Assembly (NCBI GenBank): GCA_034510155.1
Contig: CM067381.1
Span: 26,723,178 to 26,787,177 of the forward strand
DNA from: Eucriotettix oculatus
Lineage: Eukaryota > Arthropoda > Insecta > Orthoptera > Tetrigidae
Direction: 5' to 3'
DNA length: 64,000 nucleotides
Shown here: positions 24,074-33,351 of the stretch, in pieces
How positions within the stretch are numbered: the first letter of the stretch is position 1
Layout: every line of letters starts with the position of its first letter
Program-made: the position numbers and the translations under genes
Notes under the pieces: generated by a model
The model's database searches: none
The model's input: only the letters and a program-made list of their open reading frames with translations
What the model was told of the DNA's origin: nothing

Positions 24074-24261
24074 TGTAAACAAACTTTGACCCGGGTTGAA
24101 ACCCGAGAATTGTATTTGAAACAAATTCACCTGGAAAGCCTTCGGTCTTTATTAATTTAAAGTTACACGCATTAATAACTGTTATATAAATAAATGATTA
24201 AATATAAATCTCCCAAACAAATAATGTTAGATAAAGATGTACTGGAAATAAATTTCTTCAC

Positions 24262-25085
24262 AATGTGAAACCAAGATAATTTAGAAAGACTTTTTTTTAT
24301 TTTGAGAATAAAACTGAGCCTCTCCTAATACAGGACTGTAAAGTTGCAATTAATTCCAAAAGTAAAAAGGTATGTTACACCATTTTCTTATAGCCAAGGC
24401 TTTCAGAAACGTTTATGAAGACATTATCCTCTTAATAATACATTACATCGATTTTTTCTGGGAAGAACAATAAAGCTCGCTGCAATTCACTCTCTTCTCT
24501 GTCTCGCCTCTCTTTCAAGACCAAGTCTGCGCGCAACTTTGGTCCTGTACTGTTTTATTGTGCAGCTAAGTATTTAGCAGCATTAACAATCGTAATGGCT
24601 GCTCCCAACCGCGATTAAGTTCCCTGGGAAGGGGAATTCGCAGTGGATTATAGCGTCATCAGCAGGGTAAACTTTGGGATCCAATGGAGAAAGACGGTCT
24701 TAATACTGAGAGCCCAGAAGCCACAGGCACGTCCTAATTAAATATTCATTAGAGCGCTTTGCCTGCGCCTTCTCAAAATCGTATTCTGCAAGCATTTGTA
24801 GCAGAGAATTCTCCTCCAAGGAACTACGCGGCTCGCTCTCTTAATTGAACTCATTAGTCGCGAAAAATGCATCAAAGTACGGAGCCTCAGCAAAATTTCA
24901 ACCAAAATACTTTTACCCTAAAATAGATCTCACAAATTCCTCATTACGTCTATGAGCGAAAGAAAAAATAATTCAAACGTCTTATAACGGTCAAAAAAAC
25001 GATTCCCCATAAGCAAATACATAAACTAAAACAATAATGATATAATTTACAACCTAATTAATTTATATAATAGTTATTAACGTCT
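24262..25085. other. Unique DNA, possible regulatory island
   Basis: No gene. The part at 24470-24890 is less AT-rich, has no repeat match in the window and contains homeodomain-style AATTAAAT and TAATTAAA core sites. This composition resembles conserved non-coding DNA but that is inference only. Confidence 0.35.
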
Positions 25086-25200
25086 GTAACTTTAAATTAA
25101 CGTTTAACAAAGCCAAAAGCAGACAAAAATTAATAACTCACCGAAAATAAACACAACTACATATTTCGGTCCTCATATGGACCCTCTTCAGGTTGAGACT
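25086..25200 (-). mobile_element. Ribozyme element fragment (ACAUGU family)
   Basis: Minus-strand copy of the family at 23.5-24.2 kb. It has the AAAGCCAAAAGCAGAC block at 25108-25123, then ACAAAAATTAATAA, then the ribozyme motif. The sequence beyond it (about 25040-25090) matches the flank into which the 24.0-kb hairpin inserted. Confidence 0.6.
25157..25191 (-). ncRNA. Hammerhead motif H12 (ACAUGU family, best copy)
   Basis: Minus strand: CUGAAGA intact, one extra G, perfect stem II GGUCC/GGACC with an AUAUGA loop, GAAA intact, stem III AUAUGU and cleavable A. The only departure from the inferred family consensus is C to U in the stem III palindrome, which breaks its perfect symmetry. Confidence 0.65.
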
Positions 25201-27150
25201 AATTAATTTATAACTAACAACTTAATAATAATGTATAATTGAGTGCATTCAAATAAATTGCAACAACAGTAGAGCATACGCTAGAAAATGAATATAATAT
25301 TAATGTTGGTAATGCTCTCACCTTATTAATTGCGATTGTTACTCTCATCGACACGTGTTACTTAAAAAATAATTAAATAAACTTCCTCATGGTTTAATTA
25401 AATCTTTTAAAATTGTTTATATTAAAAATTATACTGGCACGCACAACGTCGGAATTCGTAACAAAGATAATCGTGTCACTCTCAGGCAAAGATCATCACT
25501 TCCAACGATTACGTACACAGTAAATAGTATACCTTCGTTGGCAAAGATAATGTATTCAATAGCACGTATAAATAAAAATACCAAATTATTTTCTTAATAA
25601 AATACAGAATATTATAAAAATGTATACTTAATTAGTTTGTAAATAATTTTTGTATAAGTCAAAGCAATTAAATTTTATACTCGTAATTAATTAAGCCTAT
25701 TCGCTGAAAACAATTTTTTAGCCATGCCCAGTAAATTGTTTTTTTTTATGTTGTTAGGAACTTTATAAGCAGAAGAATTGTGGTCGTTTGGTTTTGGAGG
25801 TTCTTTTAAAAAATTATACACTGTTTAACGAACTTGTTGGCGAAATTCTTTTCAAATTATTAAATATATTTTTTTCTTATATTCAAATTAAGAAATTGCT
25901 TATTTTGTGATATTTGAATAATTTGTAAATCTGATATTTAGTACATGAGACTAGTTCATAGTTTTCTTCATCATAATTGGAAAAGGAATTAGTCTGAGTA
26001 AGTGTACTAGTACACAGATTTCTATGTAATGGGTATTTATATATCCCCCAAAAAAAGTCTATGGCTCTAATTTTGGATATTGAACCGCGATTATTTTAAA
26101 AGTTCATTAACTTCGATACGTCGAAGAACTAGTTCCGAACTGGAATACTATATTACTTGTGTATTAGTTGTCGCTGAATATGTTGGGCCATAACATTTTT
26201 ATTAGTCGTGTAGGTGACATTCAGATATCATAATTAGTGTTTCTTGTTGTGGAAATGAGTCGGTTATTTAAGAAATCGGAACTGGTGGAGTTATAATTCC
26301 CTTGAATAAGCCGCGATTGGTGCACAGCTAGTGACGTCACTGTCTGTTAACGCGTACAGAATGAATGAAAAAGGGGCAAGATCGTGATAGGTGCGTATGG
26401 GGATTAGAAATCAAGAGAGAAATTTCTTCCCCCTGTCTTGAATCATCACATATAGTAAAAAAAAATTGGAAGCGTCCTGTACCTTTAATATTCCATTTCC
26501 ACCCGTAGTGTCCATAAATCCAGGCAACGGTCTCCCTCCGGAGCGTGTGCGTGCACGGTTTTCCAGGAATTATTACCAAACAATCGCAGCTGTCCACCTG
26601 GAGCCTTTCATCCCGCACACAATCGGAGTAGCTGTTCTGAATCGCTTATTGTCAGGATCCGTGGACACCCACGGCGACGACGACCAGCAGCAGCAGCTAC
26701 CTGCCTTCCTTCCAGGGTCAATCACAGCCCCCCGACGAAACTCACACCCGATAATCTGCTCGCGTACTACAGAGATTTAGGTCCAGTAACTGCGAATCTC
26801 CTTCTCTCAGCGTGAGACAATCCTTAACGTTGAAGATGGAAAGGCCAGCTCATAACACACTGAATATTTCAGGTGGCCTCAATTGCGTTGGATCCCGTCT
26901 GTACGGTTGCCTAGCAACGAACTGCAACCTTTATGATATACAGAGGCAACTGTCATGGAAACGAGACAATACTAGAATATATATAGATATTCCGAAATTT
27001 CATACAAATTTGTGTACCCCTGGGAGGACGAAGACTTACACGGGGTAATTAGACAAATAAAATAGATTACGAATCACGCAAATTAAGGATTATAAAGAAC
27101 ATAAGTAAGGGACTTGACAATTATATTCCAGAAACAGACAATTATAAATT
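25201..27150. other. Unique DNA, no recognised gene
   Basis: 25200-26330 is AT-rich. 26330-27050 is less AT-rich and has overlapping open frames on both strands (93 codons minus, 104 codons plus) with no recognised domain and a short CAGCAG run near 26685. A host exon here cannot be excluded, but nothing identifies one. Confidence 0.35.
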
Positions 27151-27155
27151 TAAAA

Positions 27156-27196
27156 CAGCGGTCACTCTACCGCTGAGCTGGTCCGAGTCAACGACG
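27156..27196 (-). mobile_element. tRNA-SINE head fragment
   Basis: On the minus strand, GACTCGGACCAGCTCAGCGG followed by TAGAG matches the A-box end of the head at 27321-27405. The B box is missing, so it is truncated. Confidence 0.45.
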
Positions 27197-27320
27197 TCCC
27201 TGTGACTTGAATTCCATGCGCCTAAGACAGTGTCCATTCGTCACCTAAAAATTAGGTAGTGAAGAATGTGATTATTCAATTGTAGGTGAGTCTAGTTTAG
27301 GTTTTCAGAATTGTGATGGA

Positions 27321-27405
27321 TGTTGACTCGAACTAACTCGGTGGTAGAGAAGTCGGCGGCCGGAAAGCGAGATATCCCGGGTTTGAATCCACGGTCCGGT
27401 CTAGA
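27321..27405 (+). mobile_element. tRNA-derived SINE head
   Basis: Starts with GTTGACTCGAACTAACTCGG and a TGGTAGAG A-box half, and carries a B box GGGTTTGAATCCACGG at 27379-27394. Extra bases 5' of the A box and a non-folding anticodon region argue against a true tRNA. Fragments with the same start occur at 27156-27196 and 29052-29112. Confidence 0.55.
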
Positions 27406-27968
27406 ATTTTCCATTCATGGCTTCTAAATTTATCTTTAACGCTCTTAATCTGAGCCTCACTAAAAGCACTTCTTCTTCCAGTTACAGAACTTTACATCCA
27501 ACCGTGGAATATTATTTTCAAGAAAAGTAATATTTTATAAACCATATTTTAGTATACGTCTATTATTTTATCAACAAGATAAATCAGATTATCATTATAA
27601 TATACATTTAAAAAAATTTATTTTCAACGTCTTTTAGCACAATTCTTTGTGCTTTCAAAATCTATAGCTACATAGTTTAAGAAAAAAAATATATTTTTAA
27701 ATGTCTCTTACAGTGGTCAATTAATTTATCTTGTTAATTTTCATTCCAATTGGCATATCGTAAAAAACTATGGGTATTTAAATAATTATTGTAGAGTAGT
27801 TTGCTCCCCTGTTCTGTTAATAGAAATTAATTTAAGGATATTTAAATATATTTTTAAGCATTTTTTTATTAGTTTTCACTCTGTCTGTTCCACATTCATA
27901 GAAATTAATTCAAGGATATTTAAATACTTTCTCATAATGTTATTAGTTTCCTCCCTGTTCTATTAAAA

Positions 27969-28113
27969 TAATTTAAGACTGTTGGGAGGATCGATACGCT
28001 GCCCACGTGTCACTCCAAATTCGGAAAGTGTCATGCAAGATGTCAGTCCGCAGTCGATTCGGTAGGCCCAGGCCTTTGATGGGTTGTAGAGCCAAGGAGG
28101 AACGAAGGAATTG
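27969..28113 (+). mobile_element. SINE body, 5' truncated, inserted in satellite
   Basis: Matches the bodies of the SINEs at 60141-60392 and 38426-38655: GGATCGATACGCTG, CACGTGTCACTCCAAA, GTCATGCAAGATG, CAGTCCGCAGTCGA, GGTAGGCCCAGGCC and GGGTTGTAGAGCCA. The tRNA-like head is absent. It splits the 74-bp satellite, which resumes at GGTTATTTAAAT. Confidence 0.75.
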
Positions 28114-28339
28114 AAGGTTATTTAAATATTTTTTGCAGAAATAAATGTTATTAGTATCCTTCCTGTTCTATTAATAGAATTTAATTTAAGGTAATTTAAT
28201 TCTTTTTGTAGAGGAAATGTTATGAGTTTCCTCTCTGTTAAATTAATAGGAATTAATTTAACGGAAATTTAAATATTTATTATAGAATAAATGTTATTGG
28301 CTTCCTCTCTGTTCTATTAATGGAAATAATTATTTAAAT

Positions 28340-28501
28340 TCATAAACAATTCTCGGGTTTTCAACCGGGTTAGTATAGAGTTTGAACACAACGTTTCCAT
28401 GGCTTGCTCTGCCATCTTCTTCAGGTTTCAAACTCTATACTTACCCGGTTGAAAACCCGAGAATTGTTTATGAATAATATACACCTGGAAAGCCCACGTT
28501 C
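28340..28501. mobile_element. 162-bp ribozyme hairpin insertion with 12-bp TSD
   Basis: Inserted in a satellite monomer. AATTATTTAAAT is present on both sides (28328-28339 and 28502-28513), and deleting the insert plus one copy restores the monomer. The insert is almost entirely an inverted repeat (about 28340-28388 with 28425-28478, including TTCTCGGGTTTTCAACCGGG) with one ribozyme motif at the tip, followed by a short single-stranded end carrying ACACCTGGAAAGCC. Closest relative: 23942-24152. Confidence 0.75.
28389..28424 (-). ncRNA. Hammerhead motif H13 with very long stem I
   Basis: Minus strand: CUGAAGA intact, extra A, stem II GAUGGC/GCCAUG (closing pair G-G mismatch) with AGAGCAA loop, GAAA, ACGU, cleavable U. 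Stem I is a 14-bp helix (28427-28440 with 28374-28387) that continues through an internal mismatch into the whole hairpin. The closing mismatch of stem II is the main defect. Confidence 0.65.
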
Positions 28502-29051
28502 AATTATTTAAATATTTTTGCAGAAGTAATGTTATTAATTTCCATCCGGTTAAATTAATAAAAAATAATTTAAAGGATTTTTAAATAGTTATGCAGAGAA
28601 AATGTTATTAGTTTTCTCCCTGCCTGTCGTATTAATGTAAATTATTTAAATACTTATTGCAGAAGAAATGTTATCAGTTTCCTGCCTGATATATTAGTGA
28701 AAATTTATTATATAAATTTTTTGTAGAGGAAATATTATCAGTATCCTTCCTCCCTGTTCTGTTAACATAATTTAATTTAAGGGTATTTCAGTACTTTTTG
28801 GAGAAGAATTGTTATTATTTTCCTCCCAGTTCTATTAACAAAAATTAGTTTAAATAATAATTAAATATATTTTGCAGAACTAACGTTCTTAGGTTTCTCC
28901 GTGATCTATTAATGGAAATTAATTTAAATAATATTTAAATATATTTTTGTAGAGGAAATGTTATTAGTTTCCTCCCTGTTAAATGAATAGAAATTAATTT
29001 AAGGTTATTTAAATATTCTTTTCAAGATAATTTTTTAGCTGTCTCCCACAA

Positions 29052-29112
29052 ACTGTTCTGTTTCCCTCACCACTGAGCTAGTCCGAGTCGAAACCACAAT
29101 CCTGTTCGAGAG
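29052..29112 (-). mobile_element. tRNA-SINE head fragment
   Basis: Minus strand reads TTTCGACTCGGACTAGCTCA and GTGGTGAGG, the same 5' extension and A box as the heads at 27.2 and 27.3 kb. No B box is present. It marks the right edge of the satellite array. Confidence 0.45.
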
Positions 29113-29114
29113 TC

Positions 29115-30268
29115 CTCCACTATTACATACCATTTTTTCATTTATTAGGTTCAATACTTTTTCTTTGCTGTTCATACAAGTCATCAGTTTAAGTTGTGAT
29201 TGGACGAAGGGTCTCACTGACCCAGCTTCACCCCGAGTTCCCCTCGTTATTTTCGGCCCCCCCTCCTCGAAAATTTACAGGGATCAGCGAGTTTTTAATG
29301 AGGTGGCATTGATCGAAAAAAAACAACGGGGGTCACATTTGCACATTTACAATTTTCAATAGCTTTCGATATTTATCTGTTAGAAAGTTCTGCGCTTATG
29401 AAAAAATCTGTATTGGTACAAATGTCAATAGGCTCGTAAATATTTACTCGCGCTTTACCCAAGAGATCGGACGTGAGCACAAAATGATTTTTTTCCCCAG
29501 GCCAGTTTTATTTTTCATATACGTATCTCGCAAATTACAGGGGGGCCCCCGGTATATTTGTGTAATACGAGCGGAGTTGTGTGGCCGCCCGCTCACATAT
29601 CGCCTCGCGTGTATGTATATATGTTTGGTTTTTTTTTTGCATCCAGAATTTTAATTTACTCGGATACAAAAGTGCGCTTTTCCTCTGTGAAAGGAGTGGT
29701 CCGATAATACTCTGGTCTGGCGGAGGAGAACGAACGCGCTTGATGGAACCGCGGCGTAAAATCCACACGCAGAAACCACCCTCAAAAAAGCAGAGCTACC
29801 CTCAATGACGTCCGCTGGATCGTGAAATGACGTTTCACACGTTTCTGATTCTCGCCGTACGATAACCCAACCGTGCGACATGACGAGATAAAGTATTACT
29901 TTATGTACGTTTTACTCATCAGACAAAGAGAGCCTAGTAAAAAATATTCATCTGTCTCGGGTGAGGGTTGGGCTGTCACAATTGTTCTCAATTTATATAA
30001 ATCATCCCCAAAAGTTTTTTAAAAAATTCCCAACATCATTCTAGTGCAGACGACACAAGCTAATCAATCGAGAGCAACAGGTGCAGCATCCAAAAACAGT
30101 CCAGCCATATCTTCAATTTATTTTATTGAAGCATTGGATTGTAGCAATAAATATACAACAGGACCACTTTGTAGTCTGTGACTATATATAAGAAGATTGA
30201 AGAAGAGAAAGGAATAGAAGAATCGTAAACTTTGAGAAATTCTACTGTTCAGACATCCAGTTTTATGT
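29115..30268. other. Unique DNA, no recognised gene
   Basis: 29240-29900 is less AT-rich and has overlapping 75-77-codon frames on both strands, none with a recognisable domain. The remainder is AT-rich. No repeat family match within the window. Confidence 0.35.
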
Positions 30269-30665
30269 ACAACAATGTTTATTGTTGTTGCTGTTGTGGT
30301 TTTGTCCTAAGACTGGTCTGATGCAACCCTCCATGCTAACCTATCTTGTGCAATCCTTTTCATTTCCCCATAACTAGCACAACCCACATCCTCCCTTTCC
30401 TGTTCTTACCCCACATACTTCCTGTAATGCTAATTTTACAAGATCCTCATATCTCCAAATATAGCCTCTTGGTTAACGTCCTCTATATCGTTCTCCTTTC
30501 TCTTATTCTGCTAAAAACTACCTGGTTAGTTACCCTATCTACCCATCTCATTCTTTTATAGCACTACATTTCAAAAGCTTCTTTCCTTTTTCTGTCTGTA
30601 ACTCCTACCGTCCAAATTTCGCATCCATATAACGCCACACTCCATACCAACATTTTTAGCAATGA

Positions 30666-30904
30666 ATAAAAAGGCGGACCAAAAAAAGTTGGCGTTAAAT
30701 ATGTAACTATTTATTAAGAAAAGCGACGTATCTTCTCCATTTTGAGACTTCATCTGGCTTAAAAATTTAGCAATACATCATATTTCTCCTTCACTCGCTC
30801 AGTCGAAAAGATGATTGAGTTTATATGTGAAGAATTTGGCGTCGCACGTGGACCATCTCCAGCGACAGTTATTGTAAATATTTAAGTCTGAAAACTATCA
30901 TGTA
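30666..30904 (-). mobile_element. 239-bp ribozyme element inserted in a LINE, 14-bp TSD
   Basis: ATTTTTAGCAATGA occurs at 30652-30665 and again at 30905-30918. The undisrupted LINE copies (for example near 15170 and 2475) have this sequence once. On the minus strand the insert runs from a unique stretch, through the ribozyme motif, to the AATAAATAG block and a degenerate GGCCGT-type end with an AT-rich terminus. The size and the 14-bp duplication fit a truncated PLE-type retrotransposition. No coding capacity. Confidence 0.8.
30724..30756 (-). ncRNA. Hammerhead motif H14 (GUCUC family)
   Basis: Minus strand: CAGAUGA (U4 changed to A), extra A, stem II GUCUC/GAGAA with AAAAUG loop and one mismatch, GAUA in place of GAAA, CGUC. 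A 4-bp stem I AAGC/GCUU brackets the core. Two core changes make it inactive by prediction. Confidence 0.6.
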
Positions 30905-31027
30905 ATTTTTAGCAATGACTTCATAATATTCACACTTTTATTACCCATCAGGAAATTTCTCTTTTTTTGCGAAAGTCTTCCTTGCCTGTGCTATCCTACT
31001 CTTTACGTCTACCTTGCTTCTACTATA

Positions 31028-31626
31028 CTTCTACACAAAGTTAGCGATTGAAAATTAGAATTTCCTCCACAATTATAGCTATTGTTGGTTAGTAGGAGAG
31101 TCGAGTCCCGAAACGTGGCGTATCGATGACGAAGCGGCGGATTCCTGACTGACCCCCCACAAAGCCTCCCTGCCTTTCCTTTTTGTGACACGTCCGTCCC
31201 CCTAAGCCCCACATCTAAAACTCCCTGGTAATCCCGCGAGCTTACGCCCAGACACACACACACAGTCACAATCCTTTTCACGGCTGCCTTGGAATGCAGA
31301 CGTCTCCCGCACAAAGAAGGAAGGAAGGCCGTGAGCATGGCCGCAATATGGAGAAAAGAGAGGATAAATCTCACCACCACAATAGGCCTCCTCCGTGACG
31401 CCTGCCAACTAGCGTTTTACAACTGCATTTCCCAGCTGAGGATGACGTCGTTCCGTACACGGCCGCTTTTGTTCTCGCTCACGACGCGACAACTTGTCTC
31501 AAAGAAAACTTTGCTCTGCACTGTGTCAAGCTTACAGAGGGAAATAAGCCTCTTTGCTGTTTCAGTAACTTAGACATGTACTTTTTTAACTTTGAGAGAA
31601 TTTTTTATGAATTTATATTATATTAT
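31028..31626. other. Less AT-rich unique DNA
   Basis: Overlapping frames on both strands (123 codons minus at 31009-31380, 94 plus at 31289-31573) with no recognised domain. A CA repeat lies at 31252-31262. No supported gene. Confidence 0.35.
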
Positions 31627-31627
31627 A

Positions 31628-32016
31628 CGCTTGCGAAACGTGGACAATAGGAGTTGCGGAAAGGAAAAGATTAGAAGCCTTTGAAATGTGGTGCTGTAGG
31701 CGAATGCTGAAAATCAGATGAGTGGATAGAATCACAAACCGGGAACTTCTAAACATAATAGGGGGGAAAACGAACAATATGGAGGACGTTGACTACGAGA
31801 ATGGATAGATTAATAGGCCACGTTTTAAGACACGAGGGTCTTGTTAAATTAGCACTAGAGGGAAGTGTGTGGGGTATGAACAGAAAAGGGAGTCAAAGGA
31901 TGGAATCCGCTAAGCAAATTATGGAGGATGTTGTAATGAAAAGGTTTGCACAAGATAGGTTAGCATGAAGGGTTGCATCATACCAGTCTTAGGACTGAAT
32001 ACCACAACAACAACAT
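31628..32016 (+). pseudogene. RTE-like LINE 3' end with ACA tail
   Basis: Plus strand: ACETWTIGVAERKRLEAFEM, WCCRRMLKIR, then a stop, VDRITNRELLNIIGG, a broken RTMWRTL-TR stretch, DRLIGHVLRHEGLVKLALEG and SVWGMNRKGSQRMESAKQIM, the last coding residues and CCACAACAACAACA at 32000-32013. About 20 bases separate the end of coding homology from the tail. 5' truncated just before the CETWT block. Confidence 0.8.
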
Positions 32017-32440
32017 ATTAAAACAGGACTGTGTGCGTGTGCTAGCGCAACTCTCTTACAACGTAAATTAAGTTTTCATTATTACTCTTTCTCTTTTTGT
32101 TCCCTATTCCAATCTTTTTTCTATAGTTGTAGGCTGCAAAGTGTGCTTTTAACCACAAATTGTATTGTGTTCTTATCGGAACTATTTAATGTTCCAGGAA
32201 AATGTATTGAATATAACATTTTAAATTTCTTGTAGGCTGCACCTATTGCTCTCGATTGATTGGCTTGTGTTGCCTGAAAAAAAGAGCTGGGTTTGAGTTT
32301 CAAATTGGTTTGTCAACTGTCACAAGTTAATTGGATGGAACACGTTAAGCAGATGTGCATTGAGTTCACATGAGTATTCAATAATATTTTCCGCTGGCTC
32401 AGGGATTCGAAGAGTAAATATGATGAATTCCTAAATTTCA
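32017..32440. other. AT-rich spacer
   Basis: No gene or repeat recognised apart from its position between a LINE 3' end and the ribozyme motif at 32.44 kb. The upstream part may belong to the same ribozyme element, since in sister copies the element extends a few hundred bases 5' of the motif. Confidence 0.35.
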
Positions 32441-32443
32441 CGG

Positions 32444-32476
32444 CTGAGGATGTCTCGAAAAGGAGACGAAACGTCG
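32444..32476 (+). ncRNA. Hammerhead ribozyme motif H15 (GUCUC family, intact core)
   Basis: CUGAGGA at 32444-32450 fits CUGANGA exactly. One extra U follows, then a perfect 5-bp stem II GUCUC/GAGAC with a GAAAAG loop, GAAA at 32468-32471, the ACGU palindrome and C32475 as predicted cleavage residue. All invariant core bases are present, the cleanest such case in the window together with H2. Stem I is the weak point: the first pair would be G-G. Downstream come GAATAAATAGAGATAAA and GCTGGCCTATTGGCCGTC (32477-32520), the family's conserved 3' block. Confidence 0.75.
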
Positions 32477-32530
32477 TTTTTGAATAAATAGAGATAAATT
32501 TACATGCTGGCCTATTGGCCGTCTATTTAT
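32477..32530 (+). repeat. Conserved 3' block of the GUCUC ribozyme family
   Basis: GAATAAATAG followed about 20 bases later by a TGGCC...GGCCGTC motif and an AT-rich end. The same two blocks, in the same order and spacing downstream of the ribozyme, occur at 30.67-30.72 (minus), 43.68-43.74, 61.22-61.26 (minus), 62.09-62.12 and 62.79-62.85 kb (minus). Confidence 0.6.
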
Positions 32531-33350
32531 TCATTGCTAATTTTAAAGTCAGAAAACCATTTTTCAAATCGTTTATTGTTGGACCATCAAGAAGGAAGTT
32601 CCAGGGGAGAAATATAACTGTTTTTTTATGAGTCAGAATGTTTGAATATCGTGTATAAAGTATTTAGAAATGTCTGTCTCTTGGAAATCTTGCGTGATGG
32701 GGAAATTCCAGATTTCATATTTTAATTAAAGAGAAAAAGTACCAAGAGAATCACAAGGCTGAAAATTAAAATCACTGAAACAGGACGAGGTCTGATAAAG
32801 TGACCAAGGACAAGTCTCGGACAGAGAGGATTGGAGGTGGGAGGCTGTGGTTACGTCGATAATGGCCGCCGCTGCCATATTTCGTGTTTTTGTGGACGCC
32901 CCTGGTCCTAACCTGTGTTTGGAGGTGTTGGATGCAGCGCCAGATAGGCGCTTCGTGCCATAAATTAAAGGAGGCTCGGGTATTGCAGTCGTGACCCCCC
33001 GACAGCCGAATTCCAGAGAACCTTCTCGACCATGCACCTACACAATTACAATATCCTCAAGGACAGGAACGGGGGAAAAATACTGAATATCTCTGTGCGC
33101 AATAAACTTCCCTGTATCTGTATTTTACCTTCCACGTCCCCCGTTTTCTATTCCCTTCCTATCCTATTTAAGGGCAGTATCCTGTTGCCTGTTTCAGGAT
33201 CACCTTCATCTAGCCTATTTGCCCTCCACCCCAATACTAATTACTCTAAGAGCCGAAAACTAAAAAAAATATATATTTTGTGTAATTTGAGCATTTCCTG
33301 TCAAAGTGTCTAAAATAACGTATTAAAATGTTTTATCATAAATTGGACAA
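32531..33350. other. Unique DNA with one dispersed-repeat fragment
   Basis: No gene recognised. 32750-33030 is less AT-rich, with a 103-codon minus-strand frame (32726-33037) lacking any recognised domain. Positions 33126-33225 are listed separately as repeat X. Confidence 0.35.
33126..33225 (+). repeat. Dispersed repeat X, short fragment
   Basis: Matches 47965-48065: ACCTTCC, CCCCC, TATTCCCTTCCTATCCTATT against AATTCCCTTCCTGTGCTATT, then TCCTGTT and GGATCACCTTCATCTAG. Divergence is moderate. Confidence 0.55.
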
Positions 33351-33351
33351 A

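Larger units (their letters stand above)
23942..24152. mobile_element. Ribozyme hairpin element, two opposed motifs (GAUGGC family)
   Basis: A perfect 41-base inverted repeat, 23943-23983 with 24078-24118 (containing ATTCTCGGGTTTCAACCCGG), encloses two ribozyme-like motifs facing opposite ways. It ends with a CACCTGGAAAGCC block shared with the element at 28340-28501. The perfect arms suggest a recent insertion or gene conversion between arms. A diverged duplication of about 16 bp (ATTAACTTATAACTT / ATTAATTTAAAGTT) flanks it. Confidence 0.65.
23480..24260. mobile_element. Nested ribozyme element (ACAUGU family host)
   Basis: The host element has inverted arms. The outer block AAATGAGGCCAAA is at 23485-23500 (left), and its reverse complement is at 23910-23922. 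The inner arm 23740-23802 pairs with 23843-23903. Each arm carries one ribozyme-like motif (H8, H9). The left arm is split by an unrelated repeat (23505-23728). The right flank is split by a second ribozyme hairpin (23942-24152), after which the host sequence resumes. The comparison that shows this is the uninterrupted sister copy on the opposite strand at about 25050-25200. Confidence 0.65.
27790..29035 (+). repeat. Satellite array, about 74-bp monomer, ~13 copies
   Basis: Recurring unit: TTAGTTTCCTCCCTGTTCTA, TTAATAGAAATTAATTTAAGG, then ATTTAAATATTTTTGCAGAA and GAAATG. Unit starts are near 27800, 27870, 27943, 28150, 28223, 28297, 28533, 28607, 28670, 28736, 28812, 28888 and 28966. Monomers differ by substitutions and small indels, so the array is old. 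It is interrupted by a SINE (27969-28113) and by a ribozyme hairpin (28340-28501). Confidence 0.75.
30270..31027 (-). pseudogene. RTE-like LINE 3' end, split by an insertion
   Basis: Reverse-strand copy with the 3' tail (GTTGTTGCTGTTGTGG, i.e. an ACA-rich tail on the coding strand) at 30283-30300, then the terminal codons, the LTKR block and the CETWTVGVT/KMLVWSVALY region. At 30665 it is interrupted by a 239-bp ribozyme element and resumes at 30905 with the KIARKDFRKKREIS-like tract and the RSSI(E)DVKSR tract. Several stops and frameshifts. The split shows that the LINE was in place before the ribozyme element arrived. Confidence 0.8.

Noticed and set aside
26337..26780. Pair of overlapping ~100-codon frames as a gene
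   Set aside because: Opposite-strand overlap, no domain, no splice context or repeat match; left as unexplained less AT-rich DNA.
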